A DNA stretch of 15,793 nt, taken from the NCBI GenBank assembly GCA_002705575.1, contig PAHI01000026.1, positions 1 to 15,793 on the forward strand, read 5' to 3'. This DNA is from Fidelibacterota bacterium (GTDB lineage Bacteria > Marinisomatota > Marinisomatia > SCGC-AAA003-L08 > GCA-002719095). Within the stretch, counting starts at the first letter, position 1; every line of letters starts with the position of its first letter. Under the pieces are notes generated by a model, which saw only the letters and a list, made by a program, of their open reading frames with translations, had not been told where the DNA came from and made no database searches. Shown one piece after another: positions 1-7,498 of the stretch. A program made the position numbers and the translations under genes.

Positions 1-249
1 ATGAAATTCTTCTTCATTCTGATTTAGAAGTGTTACACCATTATCATTATAACCTGGAATGACATTATGTGTTAAACTTGGATCAGAAAAATAAAAATGA
101 TATGAATTATTATTGTATCCATTAACGTTTGAATTTAACTTAACTAAAACCCAATCAACATCTATTTCATTAGAAATATATACAGGATTATCATCTGAAT
201 CACACGAAAATATAAAAAGGGAAATAAATAATAAGATAAAATTTTTCAT
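1..249 (-). CDS. Putative lipoprotein, N-terminal 83 residues (cut by window edge)
   Basis: I do not recognise this gene; its 3' end lies outside the window. The visible protein starts with a short signal peptide of lipoprotein type: MKN, a hydrophobic stretch to about residue 15, then Ile-Phe-Ser-Cys with Cys16 as the expected lipidated residue. Asp-rich residues follow (DSDDN). The rest is polar and rich in Asn, Ser, Tyr and Asp, as in many surface lipoproteins of the Bacteroidetes/Marinimicrobia type, and includes a DWVLVKL segment that may begin a beta domain. The ATG lies 20 bases after the glmS stop with no obvious terminator between, so it could be the last visible member of the same transcript. 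No Shine-Dalgarno sequence is visible before it. The frame stays open to the window edge and has a coherent signal peptide, which is why I call it despite truncation. Function unknown. Confidence 0.75.
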   Translation of the reverse strand, partial: MKNFILLFISLFIFSCDSDDNPVYISNEIDVDWVLVKLNSNVNGYNNNSYHFYFSDPSLTHNVIPGYNDNGVTLLNQNEEEFH

Positions 250-269
250 TGGTTTTGTGTTGTTTTTCT

Positions 270-2105
270 CTACTCCACTGTGACGGACTTAGCAAGATTT
301 CTAGGTTGGTCAACATTACAGCCTTTAATAACAGCAATATGATATGCAAGAAGTTGCAAAGGTATAGATGTTAAAATTGGAGTTAAAGAATTATGAAAGT
401 CAGATATATTTTCAAGATAAATATAATGATCGCTTAAAGATATTAACTCCTTTGAATCTACTGAACTTATAACAATAAGCTTTCCTCCTCTAGATTTAAC
501 CTCTTCAATATTTGATAAAATTTTATTGAATCCTTTTTTAGTCACAATGACAACAACAGGCATTTTATCATCAATTAAAGCAATAGGACCATGTTTCATT
601 TCTGCTGCAGGGTAACCTTCTGCATGTATATATGATATTTCCTTTAGCTTTAAAGCTCCCTCTAAGGCGACTGGAAATTGATAGCCTCTACCTAAATACA
701 GGAAATTAGAATGATTCGAATATGATTTTGAAATCTCTAAAATCTGATCAGATAGTTTCAAAAGCTCTTTAATTGCTTTTGGCAGCCTTTTTATATCTGA
801 TGCAATCTTTGCACTTTTATCATGACCTCTTTCTTGAGCAATAAAATTACCCAATAATGACATCATAACAACTTGCGATGTAAAAGCTTTAGTTGAAGCC
901 ACCCCAATTTCAGGACCAGCATGCATATAAACTCCACAATCAGTTTCTCTGGCAATCGTACTACCTACGACATTAACTACCCCTAAAGTTAAGGCTCCTA
1001 CATCTTTAGCTTTACGAATAGCTGCCAAAGTATCTGCAGTTTCACCAGATTGACTAATTGCTATTACTAATGAATTTGGATTTAAATGTTTATTTCTATA
1101 TCGAAATTCAGAAGCATATTCAACTTTGACAGGTTTTTGCAATACTGCTTCTAGTATATAGCTTCCAATTTGAGCAGCATGCCATGATGTACCGCAAGCA
1201 GTTATATATATATTTTGTCTACTTACAATATCCTTAATCCAATCATAAACTCCACCTAATTTTATATTATTATTAGCATCTATCCTTCCTCTGAATGATT
1301 CTTGGATAGAATTTGGCTGCTCAAAAATCTCTTTAAGCATGAAATGTTTGTAATTACCCTTTTCTATTTGTTCAAGAGTAAACTCAATCTCTTTAACCTC
1401 TTTTATAATCTCATTATCATGCTCTATATGCTTAATAGAATACTTATCTTTCGAGATGTCTATAATTTCTTCATCTTCAAGATAAAGTATGTTTCTTGTG
1501 TGCTCCATAACAGCTGAAACATCTGAGCCAATAAAATATTCTCCTTTCCCTATACCAACAACTAGTGGGCTACCATGCCTTGCAGCAATAATTTTATCAG
1601 GCTCATCTTTACAAAGAACAACAATACCATAAGCGCCAACAACTTCTTTCAATGCTGCTTTAACTGTATCATAAAAACTTAAATTTTTTGTCTTATATAA
1701 ATAGCCAATAAATTGAACGAGAACTTCAGTATCAGTATCACTACTAAAACTTACATTTTTTGAAATAAGAAATTCTTTAATCGCATAATGATTTTCAATA
1801 ATCCCATTATGAATAAGGCTAAACTTTTCACTAGAATCTGAATGAGGATGTGCATTCTTAGTATTAGGCTCTCCATGAGTTGCCCATCTAGTATGTCCTA
1901 TCCCAATACTTCCATTATGGTTTTTTTTATTTGCATCCAATTCTAAATCAGAAACCTTTCCTTTACATTTAGTAGTTTTAAGATTTTGTCCTTCAAAGGT
2001 ACAAATACCTGCAGAGTCATAACCTCTATATTCTAATCTTTTTAGGCCTTTGATTAATATATCTGAAGCTTTCCTATTACCTATATATCCAACAATTCCA
2101 CACAT
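270..2105 (-). CDS. glmS: Glutamine--fructose-6-phosphate aminotransferase (isomerizing)
   Basis: Makes glucosamine-6-phosphate from fructose-6-phosphate and glutamine in the cytoplasm, the first step towards UDP-GlcNAc for peptidoglycan and lipid A. At 611 residues it is full length (E. coli GlmS is about 609). The N-terminal class II amidotransferase domain (about 1-230) begins MCGIVGYIG, so Cys2 becomes the nucleophile once Met1 is removed. It also has HTRWATHG (71-78), HNG (99-101) and DTDTE (123-127). Two SIS isomerase domains follow, with ACGTSWHAA and SQSGETADT in the first and the usual C-terminal end NLAKSVTVE. The ATG is fixed by the need for Cys2. An AAGGAT stretch about 9 bases upstream is the most Shine-Dalgarno-like site in the window. 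It starts 19 bases after the guaA stop with no terminator or glmS-ribozyme-sized leader, so it appears to be read with guaA. Both enzymes use glutamine. Confidence 0.98.
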   Translation of the reverse strand: MCGIVGYIGNRKASDILIKGLKRLEYRGYDSAGICTFEGQNLKTTKCKGKVSDLELDANKKNHNGSIGIGHTRWATHGEPNTKNAHPHSDSSEKFSLIHNGIIENHYAIKEFLISKNVSFSSDTDTEVLVQFIGYLYKTKNLSFYDTVKAALKEVVGAYGIVVLCKDEPDKIIAARHGSPLVVGIGKGEYFIGSDVSAVMEHTRNILYLEDEEIIDISKDKYSIKHIEHDNEIIKEVKEIEFTLEQIEKGNYKHFMLKEIFEQPNSIQESFRGRIDANNNIKLGGVYDWIKDIVSRQNIYITACGTSWHAAQIGSYILEAVLQKPVKVEYASEFRYRNKHLNPNSLVIAISQSGETADTLAAIRKAKDVGALTLGVVNVVGSTIARETDCGVYMHAGPEIGVASTKAFTSQVVMMSLLGNFIAQERGHDKSAKIASDIKRLPKAIKELLKLSDQILEISKSYSNHSNFLYLGRGYQFPVALEGALKLKEISYIHAEGYPAAEMKHGPIALIDDKMPVVVIVTKKGFNKILSNIEEVKSRGGKLIVISSVDSKELISLSDHYIYLENISDFHNSLTPILTSIPLQLLAYHIAVIKGCNVDQPRNLAKSVTVE

Positions 2106-2124
2106 CAGCTTAAATCCTTTTTAA

Positions 2125-3663
2125 TTATTCCCATTCAATGGTACCTGGTGGCTTAGAAGTTATATCATAAACAACTCTATTTACACCTTTAACCTCATTA
2201 ATAATCTTATTAGAAACCATTTGCAAAACACTTTCTGGCATTCTATACCAATCTGCAGTCATTCCATCTTTACTTGTAACTGCTCTTAGTGCAATTAAAT
2301 TCTCATACGTTCTCCCATCTCCCATTACTCCTACAGTTTTAATGGGTATTAAGACAGCAAAAGCTTGCCAAATATTATTATACTCGCCTTTATCAACCAA
2401 GGTTTTAATAAAAATATCATCAGCTTCTTTTAACATATCTATTCTAGTTTGGGTTATTTCTCCAATAATTCTAACAGCTAATCCTGGACCTGGAAATGGA
2501 TGTCTATCAATAAGGAAGTCAGGAATGGCAAGCTCTTTACCTACCTCTCTGACTTCATCTTTGAATAAATCTCTTAATGGCTCAATCAATTCAAAATTCA
2601 ACTTATCAGGTAACCCTCCAACATTATGATGAGACTTAATAGTAACAGAGTTATCACTTCCACCAGACTCAATAACATCAGGATACAATGTACCTTGAGC
2701 AAGAAACTCAATACCTTCAATATTTTTTGACACCTCATCAAAAGTATCCACAAATAGCTTCCCAATTATCTTTCTTTTTTGCTCTGGATCTTCTACCCCC
2801 TTTAAAGAATCTAAAAATATCTTAGAAGCATCAATACATTCTATATCCATTCCTAAACCATCTTTTAAGGAACTCATAACTTCAACTTCTTCATTTTTTC
2901 TTAAAAGTCCATGATTTACAAAAACAAACTTTGCCTGACCTTTAACGGCCTTATTAATTAAAGCTCCCATAACTGAAGAATCTACTCCTCCACTAATACC
3001 GCAAATAACATTTTTATCACCTACTTTATTTTTAATGTTATTTAGTGCATCTTTTATAAAATTTTGAGGTGTCCAAGAAGGCTTACAATTTGCAATTTTA
3101 AACAAAAAATTAGATAGAATTTTATCTCCTTCAACAGTATGAATTACTTCAGGATGAAACTGAACACCATAATATTCATTTCTTTTATGCTTTATTGCAG
3201 CTAATACGTTGTTATCAGAATAAGCGATAGGACTCCACTCTTTATCAAAAGATATAATTTTATCTCCATGACTCATCCAAACAGCAGTTTCATCTTTAAC
3301 TCCGTCAAACAATAAATCACTATTCAAAATTCTAATATTCATATGACCAAATTCTCTTATTTTAGAAGGCTCTACCTTACCACCAAAATTTTGAATAAGT
3401 AATTGCATACCATAACAAATACCTAATATTGGAATATTAAAATCAAAAATATTTTTATTCAATTTATATGAAGACTTACCATAAACACTCATCGGACCAC
3501 CTGAAAGGATTAAACCATCAAAACTTTTTTGTTTAATTTTACTTAAAGAACTATTATGAGGAATAACTTCCGAGTAAACATTTAACTCTCTAATACGCCT
3601 AGCAATCAACTGGGTATACTGAGAACCATAATCTAAAATTAATATTTTACTATAATTATTCAT
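2125..3663 (-). CDS. guaA: GMP synthase (glutamine-hydrolysing)
   Basis: Converts XMP to GMP using ATP and glutamine, the last step of guanine nucleotide synthesis; cytoplasmic. The 512 residues hold all family parts. The class I glutamine amidotransferase (about 7-190) has SGGPMSVYG, nucleophile Cys83 in GICYGMQ, and His170 and Glu172 in FHPEV. The ATP pyrophosphatase domain (about 200-385) has the P-loop SGGVDSS at 224-230. The C-terminal dimerisation domain ends in PPGTIEWE, the usual GMP synthetase terminus. Length and motifs are normal, with no sign of damage. It begins 6 bases after the accD stop, and glmS follows 19 bases later, so the three metabolic genes look co-transcribed. I see no purine-type riboswitch, and the short gaps leave no room for one. 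Confidence 0.98.
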   Translation of the reverse strand: MNNYSKILILDYGSQYTQLIARRIRELNVYSEVIPHNSSLSKIKQKSFDGLILSGGPMSVYGKSSYKLNKNIFDFNIPILGICYGMQLLIQNFGGKVEPSKIREFGHMNIRILNSDLLFDGVKDETAVWMSHGDKIISFDKEWSPIAYSDNNVLAAIKHKRNEYYGVQFHPEVIHTVEGDKILSNFLFKIANCKPSWTPQNFIKDALNNIKNKVGDKNVICGISGGVDSSVMGALINKAVKGQAKFVFVNHGLLRKNEEVEVMSSLKDGLGMDIECIDASKIFLDSLKGVEDPEQKRKIIGKLFVDTFDEVSKNIEGIEFLAQGTLYPDVIESGGSDNSVTIKSHHNVGGLPDKLNFELIEPLRDLFKDEVREVGKELAIPDFLIDRHPFPGPGLAVRIIGEITQTRIDMLKEADDIFIKTLVDKGEYNNIWQAFAVLIPIKTVGVMGDGRTYENLIALRAVTSKDGMTADWYRMPESVLQMVSNKIINEVKGVNRVVYDITSKPPGTIEWE

Positions 3664-3669
3664 TTAACT

Positions 3670-4515
3670 CTATTTTAAATTAAAAAAATTAATCATCTGC
3701 GATAATCTCTCTTTTAGCTCATACCTAGGAATAATAGCATCTATAAAACCTTTTTTAATAAGAAATTCCGCTCTTTGAAAGCCCTTTGGAAGATCTTGAC
3801 CTATTGTCTGCTTTATAACTCTAGCTCCTGCAAATCCAATCAATGCATTAGGCTCTGAAATAATCAAATCTGCCTGCATTGCATAACTAGCAGTCACACC
3901 CCCAGTAGTAGGGTCAGTTAGTATAGAAATAAATAATCCTTTATTTTTAGAAAACTGAGCAATTTTAGTTGATATTTTAGCTAACTGCATTAAACTTATT
4001 GCACCTTCTTGCATACGAGCCCCTCCAGATGAACAAATAATAATTAAGGGTAATTTGTTTTTATTAGCGTAATCTATACCAACAACAATTTTCTCGCCAA
4101 CAACTGAACCTAAACTTCCACCTATAAAAGAAAAATTCATAATACATAGAACACATTCATTGCCACCTATAGCACCATTATAAACTTTTACAGCATCTGC
4201 CTCATTTGTCTTTTGCTGAGCTTCCTTAATTTGCTTAGTATAGTTTTTACTGGCCTCAAAATCTAATATATTTTTTGATTTTAAACCTTCAGCTAATTGG
4301 TCGCATTCCAAGCTATCTAACAATAATTTCTCATAAAGGTAACTGGGCATCCGTAAATGAAAGTTACAATGAGAACAAACATAAAATTTCTGCATTAAAA
4401 TACCTGAATAAAGCACCTCACCACAGTTAGAGCATTTTTGCCACTTGCCTTCTTCAATATCTTTCTTATTAAAAGTTGTTATTTTTGCTATCTTTCTTCT
4501 ATACCATTCAGTCAT
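3670..4515 (-). CDS. accD: Acetyl-CoA carboxylase carboxyltransferase subunit beta
   Basis: Beta subunit of the carboxyltransferase that, with AccA, moves carboxyl from carboxybiotin to acetyl-CoA to give malonyl-CoA for fatty acid synthesis; cytoplasmic. A four-Cys zinc ribbon lies at the N terminus (Cys28, Cys31, Cys47, Cys50), as in bacterial AccD. The crotonase-like core carries SSGGARMQEG (162-171), the acetyl-CoA oxyanion-hole region, then DPTTGGVTASYAM (201-213). At 281 residues it is slightly shorter than E. coli AccD (304), the difference lying at the tail. The ATG overlaps the rimI stop by 4 bases (ATGA), which suggests translational coupling. accA is not in the window, so subunit balance must be set elsewhere. 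Confidence 0.97.
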   Translation of the reverse strand: MTEWYRRKIAKITTFNKKDIEEGKWQKCSNCGEVLYSGILMQKFYVCSHCNFHLRMPSYLYEKLLLDSLECDQLAEGLKSKNILDFEASKNYTKQIKEAQQKTNEADAVKVYNGAIGGNECVLCIMNFSFIGGSLGSVVGEKIVVGIDYANKNKLPLIIICSSGGARMQEGAISLMQLAKISTKIAQFSKNKGLFISILTDPTTGGVTASYAMQADLIISEPNALIGFAGARVIKQTIGQDLPKGFQRAEFLIKKGFIDAIIPRYELKERLSQMINFFNLK

Positions 4516-4934
4516 AACAAATCCATCTTATATAAAATAGCATCAGAACCATCACTGTAATATTTTTTCCTTAATCCATTTTTTTTAAATCCAATTCCTT
4601 CATATAACAATATAGCACTTTCATTAAATTCACTAACCTCTAAAACCATTGAATCTAAATCTATAACATCAATACAATTTTTAATCATTTTATAAGCTAA
4701 TCCATTTCTACGAAAACATGATTTGACTGCAATATTATTAATTTGAAAATCTTTTTCTAAAACCCATCCAAAAAGATATCCTAATACATTATTATTTTTC
4801 AAATATACCCAATTAGAAGATACATTATTATTTATTTCATTCAAAAAAGATTCATAAGACCACGGAGTGTCAAAACACTCTGTTTCAATGCCAACAATAT
4901 CTTTTAAATGATTAATTTTAGCTTTTTCTATCAT
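4512..4934 (-). CDS. rimI: RimI-like GNAT N-acetyltransferase (ribosomal protein S18-alanine type)
   Basis: Small GNAT acetyltransferase predicted to acetylate a protein N terminus from acetyl-CoA; the model enzyme RimI modifies ribosomal protein S18. The 140 residues fit the family. The acetyl-CoA pyrophosphate loop is RRNGLA (75-80) after strand NNIAV (66-70). The C-terminal half matches RimI well: LEVSEFNESAILLYEGIGF (98-116), then RKKYYSDGSDAILYKMDL. Context supports the name, because rimI commonly follows tsaB. Its start lies 17 bases inside the 3' end of tsaB and its stop overlaps accD. The true substrate could differ from S18, because RimI-like enzymes act on more than one protein. No Shine-Dalgarno sequence is visible, so coupling to tsaB translation is likely. 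Confidence 0.9.
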   Translation of the reverse strand: MIEKAKINHLKDIVGIETECFDTPWSYESFLNEINNNVSSNWVYLKNNNVLGYLFGWVLEKDFQINNIAVKSCFRRNGLAYKMIKNCIDVIDLDSMVLEVSEFNESAILLYEGIGFKKNGLRKKYYSDGSDAILYKMDLL

Positions 4935-5544
4935 TTATCTGAACGTATTTATTGCTTGACAAATATATTGGATTAATTGAACTATTATAATCTTTGGCAA
5001 TCTCTTTATAATTAGCTATTGCATACTCACCAATCATAATAGAGCTCAACTTAAATTCTTTATAATTAGATTGTTTTATCTTATTGCAAGAATAGCCATA
5101 AATAGGAGATTCTATGGTTTTTAAATTTTCTATAGTTTCTATAAATGGATCACCTACTTTCTTTAAGCTTTTAAATTCCTGGACGAAACATTTATTTTTA
5201 AATGAGCTTAAAATTAAAAAATGAACACCTCTGTGATTAATTTTAAGATTCATGCTCTGAAATGTTGGAACGGGAGCTATTTTAATTTTAGAGGCAAAAA
5301 CCATACCTTTTACAATACTAATTGCAGATCTAAGGCCTGTAAATGATCCAGGGCCAACAGAAACTGCAAAACAATCAATCTCTTTTATATTATCGAAGTC
5401 TTTAATTATAGCTTGCAATAAAAATGGGATACTATCTGAATTACTTTTTTCTGAAAATGTGTCAATAACATTTTCTAGTTTATTATCTTTAAAAGATGAA
5501 ACACTACAAATATTCGATGAGGATTCTATTGCAACTATATTCAT
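4918..5544 (-). CDS. tsaB: tRNA threonylcarbamoyladenosine (t6A) biosynthesis protein TsaB
   Basis: Non-catalytic ASKHA-fold partner of TsaD in the complex that places threonylcarbamoyl on A37 of ANN-decoding tRNAs; cytoplasmic. It begins with the phosphate-loop strand MNIVAIESSSNICSVS and has the hallmark GPGSFTGLR at 64-72, then a helix and VPTFQSM. At 208 residues it is a little short of E. coli TsaB (231), with a divergent C-terminal half, as is usual for this subunit. The position normally held by a His-Ser-Glu motif reads Phe-Ser-Glu. The ATG overlaps the tsaE stop by 4 bases and the 3' end overlaps rimI by 17, so tsaE-tsaB-rimI is a tight unit. tsaD and tsaC are not in the window. Confidence 0.95.
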   Translation of the reverse strand: MNIVAIESSSNICSVSSFKDNKLENVIDTFSEKSNSDSIPFLLQAIIKDFDNIKEIDCFAVSVGPGSFTGLRSAISIVKGMVFASKIKIAPVPTFQSMNLKINHRGVHFLILSSFKNKCFVQEFKSLKKVGDPFIETIENLKTIESPIYGYSCNKIKQSNYKEFKLSSIMIGEYAIANYKEIAKDYNSSINPIYLSSNKYVQINDRKS

Positions 5545-5957
5545 ATAAACTTTATTTTTCGTCTATAATTATTTATATGTGTAAACTTCAATTTTAACGC
5601 ATAACCTGGTATAACATCTTCTAATATCTCTGGCCACTCTATAACAACTATAGAATCAGAATTAAAATAATCAATTATTCCAATATTAATCCATCTATTA
5701 ATATCTTTCTCACGATAGCAATCAATATGAATTATTTTTTTTGAAGCCTCGTATTCATTTACAAGTGAAAAAGTTGGAGACGTAACCTCAAATTTAAAAT
5801 CAAAACCTTTTAAGAGTCCTTTAACAAAAGTCGTTTTCCCTGAACCTAAATCTCCAAAAAGTAATAAAATATCGCCTGAATCTAACTTACTAGAAAATGA
5901 TTTTCCAAAATCCATTGTATCATTAAAACTATTACTAATAAAACTTTTTTTAATCAT
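5541..5957 (-). CDS. tsaE: tRNA t6A biosynthesis ATPase TsaE
   Basis: P-loop ATPase that binds the TsaB-TsaD complex and drives turnover during t6A37 formation. The 138-residue protein has Walker A GDLGSGKTT at 35-43, the switch region SPTFSLVNEY near 60-70, HIDCYR in the Walker-B-like strand, and VVIEWPE, all typical of TsaE (YjeE). The ATG overlaps the stop of the upstream PorX-like gene by 4 bases. A GGAG lies about 6 bases before the start, but it is inside the last codons of that gene, so it may be chance. Next to a PorX-type gene, this pairing resembles the porX-tsaE neighbourhood I recall from Bacteroidota. Confidence 0.97.
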   Translation of the reverse strand: MIKKSFISNSFNDTMDFGKSFSSKLDSGDILLLFGDLGSGKTTFVKGLLKGFDFKFEVTSPTFSLVNEYEASKKIIHIDCYREKDINRWINIGIIDYFNSDSIVVIEWPEILEDVIPGYALKLKFTHINNYRRKIKFI

Positions 5958-7495
5958 TTAAGCTCCAATACTGGCAACAACAATTCATCAATAGAAACTC
6001 CACCATGTTGATAGCTATTAATATATAAATTTTTATACTTATTATAATCATTAGGGTAAACGAAATAATATCCGGGCTTAGCAATAATATAATTTTCATT
6101 TAGAGAGGCTATAGGGAGATGATAATCTGAAGGATTTTTTATCAATATCCCTTCTTTATTACTAACATTTAAATTTATTCCTTTTTTATATCTAAGACCG
6201 CTTGAAGTATTCTTATCTGCCTTAATAATAGTAGGCCTATTAACTATAGTAGTACCATGATCACTAGTAATAATTATTTTTCTATTATTTTTTTTAAACT
6301 CAATAAGAGTTTTATATAGCCAAGAATCTTCAAACCAATTCAAAACCTCTTTCCTATATGAATGATCATTGGGTATTATTTCCTTTATAATTTTAGATTT
6401 AGAAAATGAATGTCCTAATATATCAATAAAATTTACAACAATTGATATGCAATCGATACTTCTATACTCTTTTATTTTATTATATAATTTATTACCTTGA
6501 TTCAACTCCACTATTTTCTCATAATGATTTGAAATATGATCAAAAGAGTTTGACTTTAAATATTCTTTAAAAAAAATATTTTCAAAGTGATTTAACTTAG
6601 ATTCATTTTCCATCATTTGCTTCCATTCAAAAGGAAATTTATCTTTTAATTCATCTGGAAATAGACCTGAAAAAATAGAATTTCTTGAATATTGTGTTGA
6701 AGTTGGAAGAAACGATAAAGCAGAACTAATTTTAACCTCAAAATCTGAGCATAACTTTTGCAATAAAAACTTTGCTTGATCGTATCTAAGACAATCTAAA
6801 ACAATTAATGCAGTTTTCTGATTTGAACGAAAAGAAGGTTCTAAATATTTTTTAATAAATTTATTAGGGAAAAAGTCACTGTTAAGCAAATCAGTGTAAT
6901 TTTTCTCAAAATAATTAACGAAGTTTTTATCAGTACTGTTTTTTAAATCTTTTAAAAAAGGTTTTATAGCCTCATCATTTATACTATCTATTTCCAATTC
7001 CCAATCAATAATCTTATCAATCATATCAAGCCATTCATCAATATTTGAAATAGATTTTATTGATTCTTGGATAGAGTTATATTCATCTAAAAATTGCTTA
7101 ATCATTTTATTAGTACGTATTTTATCTGAATCAACATTCTTTTTACATGATAAAAAAATTTGAACTGGACTAACTGGCTTTATTAGATAGTCAGATATTT
7201 GTGAAGCAATAGCTTCATCCATAAGCCATTCTTCTTCATTTTTTGTTATCATAATTACAGGAATAGCTGGATTGATTTTTTTTATTTTCTGCAAAGTCTC
7301 AATACCATCCATACCAGCCATCATTTCATCCAATAAAACAACATCATATCTATTTTTTTTGCATAATGAAAATGCCTCTTCTCCAGAAGAAACAGTTTCA
7401 ACATTAAAACCTTTATCTTCTAAAAAAATGACATGAGATTTCAAAAGATTTATTTCATCATCAGCCCAAAGTATTTTAACATAATCAGACATCAT
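5954..7495 (-). CDS. porX: PorX-type response regulator with PglZ (alkaline phosphatase superfamily) domain
   Basis: Predicted cytoplasmic two-component response regulator fused to a metal-dependent phosphodiesterase-like domain. The receiver domain (about 5-120) has the acidic pair ADDE (11-14), phospho-acceptor Asp56 in LLDEMM, Thr84 and Lys106, so it should be phosphorylatable. A helical linker (120-225) precedes the PglZ domain. Candidate metal or catalytic residues are Asp234 (IVLDCLRYD), the PTSTQYSRN segment (264-272) that holds the family's catalytic Thr, Asp358 and His362 (FIDILGH), Asp412 and His413 (TSDHGT), and His497 (HGG). The length of 513 is close to Porphyromonas PorX (near 518). 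In Bacteroidota, PorX is phosphorylated by the kinase PorY, affects type IX secretion genes, and its PglZ domain has been reported to cut oligonucleotides (from memory). No kinase is encoded here. Two ATGs stand in tandem; either may be used. The gene begins 3 bases after the cyclase stop, without a Shine-Dalgarno sequence. The name rests on architecture. Confidence 0.93.
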   Translation of the reverse strand: MMSDYVKILWADDEINLLKSHVIFLEDKGFNVETVSSGEEAFSLCKKNRYDVVLLDEMMAGMDGIETLQKIKKINPAIPVIMITKNEEEWLMDEAIASQISDYLIKPVSPVQIFLSCKKNVDSDKIRTNKMIKQFLDEYNSIQESIKSISNIDEWLDMIDKIIDWELEIDSINDEAIKPFLKDLKNSTDKNFVNYFEKNYTDLLNSDFFPNKFIKKYLEPSFRSNQKTALIVLDCLRYDQAKFLLQKLCSDFEVKISSALSFLPTSTQYSRNSIFSGLFPDELKDKFPFEWKQMMENESKLNHFENIFFKEYLKSNSFDHISNHYEKIVELNQGNKLYNKIKEYRSIDCISIVVNFIDILGHSFSKSKIIKEIIPNDHSYRKEVLNWFEDSWLYKTLIEFKKNNRKIIITSDHGTTIVNRPTIIKADKNTSSGLRYKKGINLNVSNKEGILIKNPSDYHLPIASLNENYIIAKPGYYFVYPNDYNKYKNLYINSYQHGGVSIDELLLPVLELK

Positions 7496-7498
7496 TTT

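Noticed and set aside
1302..1517. 71-codon open frame on the plus strand with a hydrophobic composition
   Set aside because: Antisense to glmS; the Leu/Phe/Ile content comes from reading an AT-rich coding gene backwards.
2106..2124. glmS ribozyme or riboswitch ahead of glmS
   Set aside because: Only 19 bases separate guaA and glmS, far too short for either element.
2342..2629. 95-codon open frame on the plus strand
   Set aside because: It is antisense to the conserved core of guaA and has no recognisable domain or start signal.
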